From Rhizobacter sp. AJA081-3 (GTDB lineage: Bacteria; Pseudomonadota; Gammaproteobacteria; Burkholderiales; Burkholderiaceae_C), in NCBI RefSeq assembly GCF_017795745.1, contig NZ_CP059067.1, forward strand, positions 2,418,001 to 2,482,000: a stretch of 64,000 bases of DNA, given 5' to 3'. A model generated the notes under the pieces. The model had not been told where the DNA came from and searched no databases. It worked only from the letters and a program-made list of their open reading frames with translations. Shown here piece by piece: positions 7,636-14,954 of the stretch; position 1 is the stretch's first letter; every line of letters starts with the position of its first letter. The position numbers were made by a program, and so were the translations under genes.

Positions 7636-8871
7636 TCAGCGGCGGCCGCGCGGACCGCACTGGCCCTTGACGAGGCAGCGGCCGTAGTCCGGGTCGGTCT
7701 TGAGCAGGAACTGCACGCGCGCGGCCACCGCATCGTCGGCGAAGTCGCTGAACAGGCCGTCCACGCCCAGCTCGTAGAACATCAGGTACTCGGCCGCCGG
7801 GCTGCCGGCGTAGTCGGCCGTGAGGCGGCGCTGTTCGCTGCGGAAGGTGTACGGGTGAACGAGCAAGCCCTGCGCATGCGCTCGCTGCACCAGGTCGGTG
7901 GGTGGCAGCAGGTGGCGGTCGGCGTCGTTGACCTTGCCGTCGCCGTTGATGTCGCTGCAGGCGCCGGCGACGATGGTGCAGGCCGAGCTGCGGATGTAGG
8001 GCTTCCACGGGCCGATGCCGTCGGCGTAGCTCTTCACCTCGGCCAGGCCGGCGGGGGTGAGCAGGTCGCTGAACAGGCCGGAGCGGCCGCTGACCACCCA
8101 GTCGTAGGGCTTGTCGAAAGGCTTGACGAGCGAGATCGAGCCATCCGGGTTGATGTCGTCGGCATCGACCAGCTGGATCAGCGGCAGTTCGGTGCGCGTG
8201 CGCAGGTAGCGCAGGTTCGCCGTCTCGAACGACTGGATGAACACCGGTGCGCCGCGGTGGTTCCAGCCGGCGCGCGTGAGCACGCGCAGCAGCCGGTCTT
8301 CCAGCGGCAAACCGATCGACTGGTGGTAGGTCGGGTGCTTGGTTTCGGGATAGATGCCGATGCGCCGGTCCTTCTCGGCCGACTTGCGCTTCACGAACTC
8401 GATCACCTCGGCGAGCGTCGGGATCTGGAACTGCCCGTCGAAGGCCGTGCCGCGTTCGGGCAGCGGTTGCACCGCACGCAGCTGCTTGATCTCGGCGAGC
8501 GTGAAGTCGGAGGCGAAGAAGCCGGTTTCGGGCACGCCGTCGAGCATGACCGTGCGCTTGCGCGCGGCGAACTGCGGCAGGTCCTTCACGTTGGTGGTGT
8601 TGATCAGGTTGGGCTCGTGGCGCGCGATCAGGTGGCCGTCCTTGGTGGCCACGAGGTCGGGCTCCACGTAGTCGGCACCGAGCTCGATGCCCAGCGCGTA
8701 GGCCTCGAGTGTGTGCTCGGGCAGGTAGCCGCTGCCGCCGCCGCGGTGGCCGATGACCAGCGGGCCACGCTGCGCGCCGTCGTTGCGGTCGTCGTGGCCG
8801 AACGCCAGACCGGCCGAAGCCGCCAGCGCACAAGCCAGCATGCCGGCACGCAGCCGGTGGGTGATCTTCAT
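7636..8871 (-). CDS. glpQ: Secreted glycerophosphodiester phosphodiesterase with a calcium-binding loop
   Basis: A 411-residue GDPD-family enzyme releasing glycerol-3-phosphate from phospholipid headgroup diesters. The start at 8871 follows an AGGAGA ribosome-binding site. Residues 1-25 form a signal peptide (basic start, hydrophobic core, A-F-G end), so it acts in the periplasm or outside. Catalytic residues are visible: His42-Arg43 (G-H-R-G), Glu70 and Asp72 (V-E-P-D), and His85 (A-R-H-E). An insertion at about 305-320 carries D307-I-N-G-D-G-K-V-N-D-A-D318, an EF-hand/dockerin-type calcium loop not found in Escherichia coli GlpQ. It is about 50 residues longer than that enzyme, including this insertion. 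Confidence 0.9.
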   Translation of the reverse strand: MKITHRLRAGMLACALAASAGLAFGHDDRNDGAQRGPLVIGHRGGGSGYLPEHTLEAYALGIELGADYVEPDLVATKDGHLIARHEPNLINTTNVKDLPQFAARKRTVMLDGVPETGFFASDFTLAEIKQLRAVQPLPERGTAFDGQFQIPTLAEVIEFVKRKSAEKDRRIGIYPETKHPTYHQSIGLPLEDRLLRVLTRAGWNHRGAPVFIQSFETANLRYLRTRTELPLIQLVDADDINPDGSISLVKPFDKPYDWVVSGRSGLFSDLLTPAGLAEVKSYADGIGPWKPYIRSSACTIVAGACSDINGDGKVNDADRHLLPPTDLVQRAHAQGLLVHPYTFRSEQRRLTADYAGSPAAEYLMFYELGVDGLFSDFADDAVAARVQFLLKTDPDYGRCLVKGQCGPRGRR

Positions 8872-8949
8872 GGTTCGTCTCCTGTGGGGTGTGGCCCGGT
8901 GAATCCCGGACTCTAGGCAGCCCCCGTGACAGCGCCTTGACAAGGCCCG

Positions 8950-9705
8950 TCAGCGCTTCAAGGCCACCACTGCCATCATCGCGCCGATCAGCACCGGCTG
9001 GTGAATCATGTAGAAGCTCAGGCTCCAGCGGCCCAGCCCGGCCAGCGGCTGCATCGGCCGCAGCGCTGCACCCGCCAGCCAGCCGCGCCGATGCGCGAGC
9101 AGCCACTGCCCGGCCGCCAGCCCCCACAGCATCACCCCGAGCCACGGCAGAAGGGGCGCATAGTCCTCTGTCACCGGCTTGCGCGTGATCAGCCCGACCC
9201 AGTTGGTGGCGCGCGCATCGAAGAACGGGTGCTGCACGAAATGGGGCAACAGCACAGCTGCAAGACCCAGCGGCCACAGCCAGCGACCCAGGGGCGCCGC
9301 GAGCCGCGCGAGGATCAGCATCAGCGCGATGCCGTGCAGCACGCCGAAGTAGATCCAGCTGCGCGGGAACATGATCCACGAACCGATGCTCACCAGCACA
9401 GCGCAGCCCGCGACTTGCGCCCAGCGCCGCCAGAACCGCTGCCACGACTGGCCCTGCTCGAGCGCCACCGATTGGCCGAGGCCGGCGCAGAAGAGGAACA
9501 GGCTGACGATGCAGATGCGCTGCACCGTCCACACCGGGTCGCTGTAGAAGTTGGTCCGGATGAAGCCGAAATGATTCAGGTCATAGGCGGCATGGAAGCA
9601 CGCCATCCAGACGATGGCCACGCCGCGCAGGGCGTCGAGCCGATCGAAACGTTCGCCTTGGGGCACTGTGACCTGGGGAGTGTTGACTTTCCAACGATAG
9701 CGCAT
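8950..9705 (-). CDS. Membrane protein of the DUF1624/HGSNAT-like acyltransferase family
   Basis: About 251 residues with seven to eight hydrophobic helices. [13 protein letters not shown] near the N-terminus and the F-H-A-x-Y-D-L-N-H-F motif around residue 40 are typical of the DUF1624 (heparan-alpha-glucosaminide N-acetyltransferase catalytic) family. Members move acyl groups across or at the inner membrane; the bacterial substrate is generally unknown. [15 protein letters not shown] motif near the C-terminus is also characteristic. A GTG four codons upstream (9717) is an alternative start. It is divergent from the hybrid kinase gene, with 38 bases between them. Confidence 0.8.
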   Translation of the reverse strand: MRYRWKVNTPQVTVPQGERFDRLDALRGVAIVWMACFHAAYDLNHFGFIRTNFYSDPVWTVQRICIVSLFLFCAGLGQSVALEQGQSWQRFWRRWAQVAGCAVLVSIGSWIMFPRSWIYFGVLHGIALMLILARLAAPLGRWLWPLGLAAVLLPHFVQHPFFDARATNWVGLITRKPVTEDYAPLLPWLGVMLWGLAAGQWLLAHRRGWLAGAALRPMQPLAGLGRWSLSFYMIHQPVLIGAMMAVVALKR

Positions 9706-9743
9706 GCTCACCCGCACGTACCGCCGGTTATGCTCGCCGCTCC

Positions 9744-11567
9744 ATGACCCTGACCAGGACCACCGAGGAAGAAGTCCGGCGCGAGTTGCTCGAACTCGCC
9801 TTGCACAACGCCGGCCGCAGCGTGTGGGCGCAGGCGATCGTGGTCGGCTTCATCGTCTGGCTGGGCTGGCGCGCACAGAAGGTCGACGAAGCCATCATCG
9901 CCGGCGCGATCGGCTACCTCGGCACGGCGTGGCGGTGGTGGCTGGCGCGTCGGTATGCCGACACCTCCCGGCTCGACGAACACGGCCTTCGCCACGCGAG
10001 CCAGTCGCTGCAGGGCAATGCCGCGATGGCGGGAGCGTTCTGGATGGCCGCGGTGATCGGCATCTATGCCCACCAGTCCGGCAGCGAGGCCACGGCGTTC
10101 ATGGTGATGGCCTGCGGCTCCACCGCCGTCGCCGCGTACTTCATGTCCCTCGTCGGCCATTCGTTCCTGCTGCTCGCGGTGCCGCAGATCGGCGCGGTGA
10201 TCGCGGTGTGCCTGCTGGTCGAGCAGGTGCGCTCGGTGCCGCTGGCCGTGCTGTCGGTGATCTATGGCCTGACGATGTACCGGGCCGCGCGCGAGTTCAC
10301 GCTGGCCACCACCCGCGCGGTGCGCCATGGACTCGAAGTCGACGCTGCCAACGCTTCGCTGCAGCGGGCCAAGGCGCTGACCGAGGCCGCCAATGCCTCG
10401 CTGCAGCGCGCCAAGGAGGCGGCCGACGCCGCCAACATGGCGAAGTCGCAGTTCCTCGCCACCATGAGCCACGAAATCCGCACGCCGATGAACGGCGTGC
10501 TCGGTGCGCTCGAGTTGCTGCGCGGCTCCAAGCTCGACCCGCAGCAGCGCCGGCTCGTCAAGACGGCGGCGTCTTCGGGCGAGTCGCTGATGACGATCCT
10601 CAACGACGTGCTCGACCATTCCAAGATCGAGGCCGGCAAGCTCAACCTCGGCCGCTCGCCGCTGTCGCTCCATTCCACCGCCGCGTCGGTGATCGCGCTG
10701 TTCCGCGCCAATGCCGAGGCCAAGGGCCTGGCGCTGGTGCTCGATCTCGAGCCGATGGTGTCCAACCACGTGCTGGGCGACGCGCAGCGGCTCAAGCAGG
10801 TGCTGCTCAACCTGGTGGGCAACGCGATCAAGTTCACCGAGCGCGGCGGCGTGTCGCTGCGCCTGAGCTCCGGCCGTGTCTCGACGGACCGCGCGCAAGT
10901 GCGCTTCGAAGTGATCGACAGCGGCATCGGCGTGCCGCGCGACGCACAGAACGAATTGTTCCAGCCCTTCCACCAGGTCGACGGATCGCGCAGCCGCCGC
11001 GCAGGCGGCACCGGCCTGGGCCTGGCGATCAGCCAGAAGATCGTCGAGGCGATGGGCGGGCACATCGAGATCGAGAGCCAGCCCGGGCGCGGTTCGTCGT
11101 TCCACTTCACGCTGGGTTTCGACCTCGATCCCAACCCACCCTCCGGCGACGTCCTCGACTCGTCGATGACACCGCTGGACCCCTTGCCCTCCCGGCTGGC
11201 GGGCACCGTGCTGGTGGTCGAGGACAACCCGGTGAATCGCATCATCGCCGAGGAGATGCTCGAATCGCTGGGGCTCGATTGCATCGAGGCGCAAGACGGC
11301 GTCGAGGCCCTGGACGTGCTCTCGCGCCGCTCCGTCGACCTGGTGCTGATGGACTGCCAGATGCCGGTGATGGACGGCTACACCGCCACCCAGCACATCC
11401 GCGCCCGCGAGCTGACGCAACGCCTGCCGCGCACGCCGATCGTCGCGCTGACGGCCAATGCCTACGAGGAAGACGCGGCCCACGCACTCGAGGTGGGCAT
11501 GGACGCCCACCTGGCCAAGCCTTACACGCGCGATCAACTGCGCGAGATCATCTCCACCTGGCTGTGA
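9744..11567 (+). CDS. Hybrid sensor histidine kinase/response regulator, candidate DSF sensor
   Basis: A 607-residue inner-membrane kinase. Residues ~28-185 hold about five hydrophobic segments with little periplasmic material, then a coiled-coil linker (200-235), a HisKA domain with H243 in S-H-E-I-R-T-P-M, an HATPase domain ([24 protein letters not shown]), and a receiver domain whose phospho-acceptor is Asp537 ([11 protein letters not shown]). A multi-helix input lacking a sensor loop is also seen in RpfC, the DSF sensor of Xanthomonas. Unlike RpfC there is no C-terminal HPt domain, so a separate phosphotransfer protein would be needed. It converges on the rpfF-like gene. No Shine-Dalgarno sequence is present; a TATGCT hexamer at 9729-9734 suggests a leaderless start. 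Confidence 0.9.
   Translation: MTLTRTTEEEVRRELLELALHNAGRSVWAQAIVVGFIVWLGWRAQKVDEAIIAGAIGYLGTAWRWWLARRYADTSRLDEHGLRHASQSLQGNAAMAGAFWMAAVIGIYAHQSGSEATAFMVMACGSTAVAAYFMSLVGHSFLLLAVPQIGAVIAVCLLVEQVRSVPLAVLSVIYGLTMYRAAREFTLATTRAVRHGLEVDAANASLQRAKALTEAANASLQRAKEAADAANMAKSQFLATMSHEIRTPMNGVLGALELLRGSKLDPQQRRLVKTAASSGESLMTILNDVLDHSKIEAGKLNLGRSPLSLHSTAASVIALFRANAEAKGLALVLDLEPMVSNHVLGDAQRLKQVLLNLVGNAIKFTERGGVSLRLSSGRVSTDRAQVRFEVIDSGIGVPRDAQNELFQPFHQVDGSRSRRAGGTGLGLAISQKIVEAMGGHIEIESQPGRGSSFHFTLGFDLDPNPPSGDVLDSSMTPLDPLPSRLAGTVLVVEDNPVNRIIAEEMLESLGLDCIEAQDGVEALDVLSRRSVDLVLMDCQMPVMDGYTATQHIRARELTQRLPRTPIVALTANAYEEDAAHALEVGMDAHLAKPYTRDQLREIISTWL
10344..10415 (+). repeat. Two-copy 42-base direct repeat coding the kinase signalling helix
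   Basis: Copies at 10344-10373 and 10386-10415 are near identical over 30 bases with a 42-base period. They encode the 14-residue units [14 protein letters not shown] and [14 protein letters not shown]. Fourteen residues equal two heptads, so the duplication lengthens the coiled coil without altering its register. Confidence 0.75.
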
Positions 11568-11583
11568 GCCGCAGGCTCACAGC
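11561..11583. terminator. Perfect hairpin containing both convergent stop codons
   Basis: GCTGTGAGCC (11561-11570) and GGCTCACAGC (11574-11583) form a 10-bp stem with a GCA loop. The kinase stop (11565-11567) and the rpfF-like stop (11577-11579) both lie inside it, so the same structure ends both transcripts. No T-run follows on either side, so it may act as an mRNA 3' stabiliser or a weak bidirectional terminator. Confidence 0.6.
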
Positions 11584-12560
11584 GCGCCCCAGGCCGTCAG
11601 GCCCGTGCCGCGCTCCTCGTCCCAGCCGGTGTTGCCGCTGCGCAGCTCGCCCCAGGCCGTGTCGAGCTCGATTCGCTTGAGCTCTTCGACCGCGCCGTCG
11701 TCCGCGCCGCCGGCCTTGCGCACCTGGGCGCGCGCCAGCCGCTCCATCAAGCGCAGGTCGCGCGTGGTCAGCGTCAGGGCCGTCTCGGCCCACAGCTCCA
11801 CCACCTCGAGCAGCGACTCGTAGGTGATCGGTGCAGCCACGCGCTGCGCGTTCAGTGCCGCCAGCGTGCCGCGCAGCCGCGGGTCGACGGTACGCACCAC
11901 CTCGAGGATGGCCGCCTCGCCCATGCCGTCGTCGATCACCGCGTCGACCAGGCTGCGCCGCGCGAGCTGTTCGGCGGTGTAGAGCCGGCCGCTGAGGATC
12001 ATGTCCTTGGCCACCGAGAAGCCGGCCTTGCGGATCGTCAGCGGCCAGGCGCCCATGCCAGGGAACAGGTTGAACAGCACTTCGGGGAAGCCGGCCTGCG
12101 CGCTGCGCTCGAAGATCACCTTGTGGAAGGGCAGCACCGACTCCAGCCCGCCGCCGAGCGTGTCGCCCTGCACCAGCACGGTGGTGTGCACACCGCGCTG
12201 CGCCGCATGCTCGAGCCACCAGACCAGGTCGACGCAGCGGCGGCCGTACATCTTCAGCGAGTCGACGTCTTGCGCGCGCACCAGCAGCACGAACAACGCG
12301 AGGTCGCCACCGAAGTTGAACACGCCGGTCACGTCGGAACTCAGCACGAGGTGGCGTACCACGCCCGGACTTTCGGCGATGTCGTCGAGCACGCGTTGCA
12401 TCTCGGTCAGGCCGGCGAGGCTGTAGCACTGGATCGGCTTGACGCAGGTGCGCACGCGCAGCATGCCGAGTTCAGAAGTCCATTCGAGACGCAGGTACTT
12501 GTAGGGGCGGGAGAGCAGCCGGGGCAGGCCGGCGGGAGCGAGAACCGGAGTCGTCGTCAT
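11577..12560 (-). CDS. rpfF: DSF synthase, RpfF-type crotonase
   Basis: A 327-residue crotonase-fold protein of the RpfF branch, which makes cis-2-unsaturated fatty-acid signals (diffusible signal factors) from 3-hydroxyacyl-ACP by dehydration and thioester cleavage. Diagnostic stretches are V-F-N-F-G-G-D-L-A-L-F (80-90), Q-G-D-T-L-G-G-G-L-E (131-140) and G-F-P-E-V-L-F-N-L-F-P-G-M-G (157-170). Glu140 and Glu160 align with the catalytic Glu141 and Glu161 of Xanthomonas campestris RpfF. Beyond the family length it has a C-terminal extension of about 40 residues. The start overlaps the stop of the diiron-protein gene (ATGA), so the two are co-translated. The best match is the DSF synthase family, not an ordinary beta-oxidation hydratase. 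Confidence 0.85.
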   Translation of the reverse strand: MTTTPVLAPAGLPRLLSRPYKYLRLEWTSELGMLRVRTCVKPIQCYSLAGLTEMQRVLDDIAESPGVVRHLVLSSDVTGVFNFGGDLALFVLLVRAQDVDSLKMYGRRCVDLVWWLEHAAQRGVHTTVLVQGDTLGGGLESVLPFHKVIFERSAQAGFPEVLFNLFPGMGAWPLTIRKAGFSVAKDMILSGRLYTAEQLARRSLVDAVIDDGMGEAAILEVVRTVDPRLRGTLAALNAQRVAAPITYESLLEVVELWAETALTLTTRDLRLMERLARAQVRKAGGADDGAVEELKRIELDTAWGELRSGNTGWDEERGTGLTAWGAL

Positions 12561-13204
12561 ACCTGTTCAATGATGCGCGTGAAGTGGTGGAAGTTCAGCA
12601 GCGCAGCGTCGACGACCGCGTCGCATGCCGGTTCATCCTCGAGGGTGTTGAGGATCTTGCGCAGGTCGGCCATGTGCTCGGCATCCATCGTGGCGTGCGA
12701 GTTGATGAACGACACACCCCGCTCGCCCTCGAGCAGCAGCGACTCCTTGATCGCCGAGGCGAACGGGCCGCCGTACACCGAGGCGATCACCTCCAGCGTA
12801 TAGAGCATGCCCAGCACCGAGCAGGGGTTGAGGCGATCGGCGGCCCAGTAGTTGTAGCCCACCAGCGCACGCGTGAAGGCCGAGGGCGCGTAGGCCTGCG
12901 TGGTGGCCGCCGGCACGCCCACCGCATCGAGGTCGTTGCGTACCCACTCCTCGTGGCCCGATTCCTCGTGCATGTGCTCGTAGAGGAAGTAGCGCACCTG
13001 CTTGTGGCTGTCATCCAGGCGGCTGGCCGCCGCCGCGCTCACCGGGTTGAAGTGCCACACCACGTGGTAGAGCTCGAGCAGCAACGTGCGGTAGCGCTCC
13101 AGCGGCAGGCCCTGGGCCACCGCATCCAGCAACACCGGATGTGTCTCGAAGGCACGGCGTGCCTCATCGGTGCGGACCACCAGGTCCGCAAAAAACATCG
13201 ACAT
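12557..13204 (-). CDS. Haem-oxygenase-like diiron oxidase (HDO) family protein
   Basis: A 215-residue all-helical protein of the TenA/haem-oxygenase-like 'iron-containing redox enzyme' group. Candidate metal ligands are Glu44 and His47 (L-E-L-Y-H), Glu81 and His84 (H-E-E-S-G-H), Glu138, and the H170-x3-D174-x2-H177 motif. As I recall, that last spacing is the one seen in CADD-type HDO enzymes. Family members oxidise fatty acids, amino acids or pABA precursors with O2; UndA, for example, decarboxylates medium-chain fatty acids. The start at 13204 follows a GGAG site; longer reading is not conserved. It is the first gene of the operon with the DSF synthase, so its substrate may be a fatty-acyl compound (inference). 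Confidence 0.8.
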   Translation of the reverse strand: MSMFFADLVVRTDEARRAFETHPVLLDAVAQGLPLERYRTLLLELYHVVWHFNPVSAAAASRLDDSHKQVRYFLYEHMHEESGHEEWVRNDLDAVGVPAATTQAYAPSAFTRALVGYNYWAADRLNPCSVLGMLYTLEVIASVYGGPFASAIKESLLLEGERGVSFINSHATMDAEHMADLRKILNTLEDEPACDAVVDAALLNFHHFTRIIEQV

Positions 13205-13217
13205 CGATTTTCTCCAA

Positions 13218-13236
13218 CGACAGTTTTTGGCTGTCG
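13218..13236. promoter_or_regulatory. Inverted repeat next to the ribosome-binding site of the HDO gene
   Basis: CGACAG (13218-13223) and CTGTCG (13231-13236) flank TTTTTGG. The repeat ends two bases before the GGAG ribosome-binding sequence (13215-13212 on the minus strand). It could be a leader hairpin affecting translation of the HDO-rpfF mRNA or an operator. Confidence 0.4.
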
Positions 13237-13328
13237 CAAGGCGGCCCGTGATCGCGCGAACCGCTGCGCGACCCATCACCCTGCAACGCTTTGGCCGGAT
13301 TGTGGCGGCGCTTTCGTTGCGGCACCAA

Positions 13329-13342
13329 TGTCAAGGTTGACA
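13329..13342. promoter_or_regulatory. Palindrome TGTCAA-GG-TTGACA, candidate operator
   Basis: A perfect 6-bp inverted repeat with a 2-base centre in the 260-base gap between the HDO-rpfF operon and the oxidoreductase gene. Each arm reads TTGACA outward, so it also supplies a consensus -35 hexamer on each strand, but no matching -10 box is clear on either side. The rest of the gap (13205-13464) holds no recognisable gene. Confidence 0.45.
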
Positions 13343-13464
13343 GGTGCGCGAGCCGGGGCGATGGGTTGGAAGGTGTCAGTGTGTGCGGCGCTTGAAGAAT
13401 CGCAAACGGCCAATCGGGGCTTGGCGTGACCATGTGAGCAAGGGCGCTGCCCAGGAGCTACAAC

Positions 13465-14058
13465 ATGGCCGAGAACCGTCGAATCCTCATCATCCAGGGG
13501 CATCCGGACGTCACCGAAGATCATCTGGGTCATGCCTTGGCGCATGCCTACGCCGGAGCGGCCACCGCGGCGGGCCACCAGGTGCGCACCGCCACGCCGG
13601 CCCAGCTGGATTTCCCCCTGCTGCGCAGCCAGAAGGAATGGGAACACGGCGCCCTGCCCCTGGCCCTGCAGAAGGCGCAGGACGACATCGCCTGGGCGCA
13701 GCACCTGCTGCTGTTCTTCCCGCTCTGGATGGGCGACATGCCGGCCTTGCTGAAAGGGTTTCTCGAGCAGGTGGCGAGGCCGGGATTCGCGTTTCGCCGC
13801 GAGGCGGGCAGCCCCTTCGGCCAGAAGGGGCTGGCGGGCCGCTCGGCACGCGTGGTCGTCACGATGGGCATGCCGGCGCTGGTGTACCGCTTCTACTTCC
13901 GGGCCCACAGCGTGAAGAGCCTCGAACGAAACATCCTCGGCTTCGTGGGCATCTCGCCCGTGCACGAGACCCTGATCGGGCAGGTCGACACGCTGGACGA
14001 AGCCGGCCGGGCCAAGTGGCTGGCGACGATGGCACGGCTCGGGCGCACGGCTGCGTAG
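13465..14058 (+). CDS. NAD(P)H-dependent oxidoreductase, flavodoxin-like fold
   Basis: A 197-residue member of the NQO1/MdaB-type quinone reductase family, which uses FMN or FAD to reduce quinones in the cytoplasm. It opens with I-L-I-I-Q-G-H-P-D (residues 7-15). The central L-L-F-F-P-L-W-M-G-D-M-P-A-L-L-K-G motif near 82 is the flavin-binding signature of the group, and V-V-T-M-G-M-P precedes the tyrosine-rich substrate region. It lies 18 bases upstream of an XRE-type regulator that probably controls it. The physiological substrate is unknown. Confidence 0.88.
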   Translation: MAENRRILIIQGHPDVTEDHLGHALAHAYAGAATAAGHQVRTATPAQLDFPLLRSQKEWEHGALPLALQKAQDDIAWAQHLLLFFPLWMGDMPALLKGFLEQVARPGFAFRREAGSPFGQKGLAGRSARVVVTMGMPALVYRFYFRAHSVKSLERNILGFVGISPVHETLIGQVDTLDEAGRAKWLATMARLGRTAA

Positions 14059-14075
14059 CGCGCTATCGTGGCGCC

Positions 14076-14876
14076 ATGAGCGCCAGCCTTTCCCCGACGA
14101 TCGGATCGCTGCTGCGCGAGTGGCGCCAGCGGCGCCGCCTCAGCCAGCTCGAACTGGCCCTCGACGCCGAGGTGTCCACACGCCATCTCAGCTGCGTCGA
14201 AACCGGGCGTGCGCAGCCCAGCCGCGAGATGGTGATGCGCCTGGCCGCACGCCTGGAGGTGCCCCTGCGCGAGCGCAACCGGCTGCTCACCGCCGCGGGC
14301 TTCGCGCCGATGTACGGCGAGCGGCGCCTGGACGACCCGGCCCTGAACGCCGCGCGAGAGGCGGTCGACCTGGTGCTGCGCGGCCACGAGCCCTACCCGG
14401 CGCTGGCGGTCGACCGGCACTGGAACCTCGTGTCGTACAACCGCGCCGTGCCGCCGCTGCTGGCCGGCGTGAGCGCCGAACTGCTGGTGCCGCCGGTCAA
14501 CGTGATGCACCTCAGCCTGCACCCCGAGGGCCTGGCGCCGCGCATCCTGAACCTCGCGCAGTGGCGCGAGCATGCCTTCGCACGGCTGCGCCAGCAGATC
14601 GCCGCCTGCGCCGATCCACAGCTCGAGGCCTTGCTCGAGTCCTTGCAGCGGTATCCGGCGCCGACCCGGGTTTCGGCGCTGGCCGACGCGGCGATGGTCG
14701 TACCCCTGCAGATCGAGAGCCCGGCCGGCGTGCTCTCGCTGATCGGCACCACCACCGTGTTCGGCACGCCGGTCGATGTGACCTTGTCGGAGCTGGCGCT
14801 GGAGACCTTCTTCCCCGCCGACGAAGCCACCGCGACCGCCCTGCGCAGCCTGTACGCGCAGCACGCCACGGCCTGA
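14076..14876 (+). CDS. XRE-family transcriptional regulator with MmyB-like C-terminal domain
   Basis: A 266-residue DNA-binding protein. Residues ~8-65 form a helix-turn-helix of the XRE type (L-L-R-E-W-R-Q-R-R-R-L-S-Q-L-E-L-A followed by S-x-R-H-L-S-x-V-E-x-G). Residues ~95-260 match the MmyB-type PAS-like ligand-binding domain, with P-A-L-A-V-D-R-H-W-N and N-V-M-H-L-S-L-H-P-E-G. Such regulators often control a neighbouring redox or metabolic gene, here the flavin oxidoreductase. No Shine-Dalgarno sequence is visible; TATCGT at 14064-14069 ends six bases before the ATG, so the transcript may be leaderless if this hexamer is a real -10 box. Confidence 0.9.
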   Translation: MSASLSPTIGSLLREWRQRRRLSQLELALDAEVSTRHLSCVETGRAQPSREMVMRLAARLEVPLRERNRLLTAAGFAPMYGERRLDDPALNAAREAVDLVLRGHEPYPALAVDRHWNLVSYNRAVPPLLAGVSAELLVPPVNVMHLSLHPEGLAPRILNLAQWREHAFARLRQQIAACADPQLEALLESLQRYPAPTRVSALADAAMVVPLQIESPAGVLSLIGTTTVFGTPVDVTLSELALETFFPADEATATALRSLYAQHATA

Positions 14877-14954
14877 GCCACGTCAAGCGGCCACCGCGGC
14901 CCGGTGTCACCATCGGCGCACGGCGGGCACGGACCGACCGGACCGAGGGAGTGA

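Noticed and set aside
11577-12560. An ordinary enoyl-CoA hydratase of fatty-acid oxidation.
   Set aside because: It has the V-F-N-F-G-G-D-L-A-L-F and F-P-G-M-G motifs of RpfF, and no beta-oxidation genes lie nearby.
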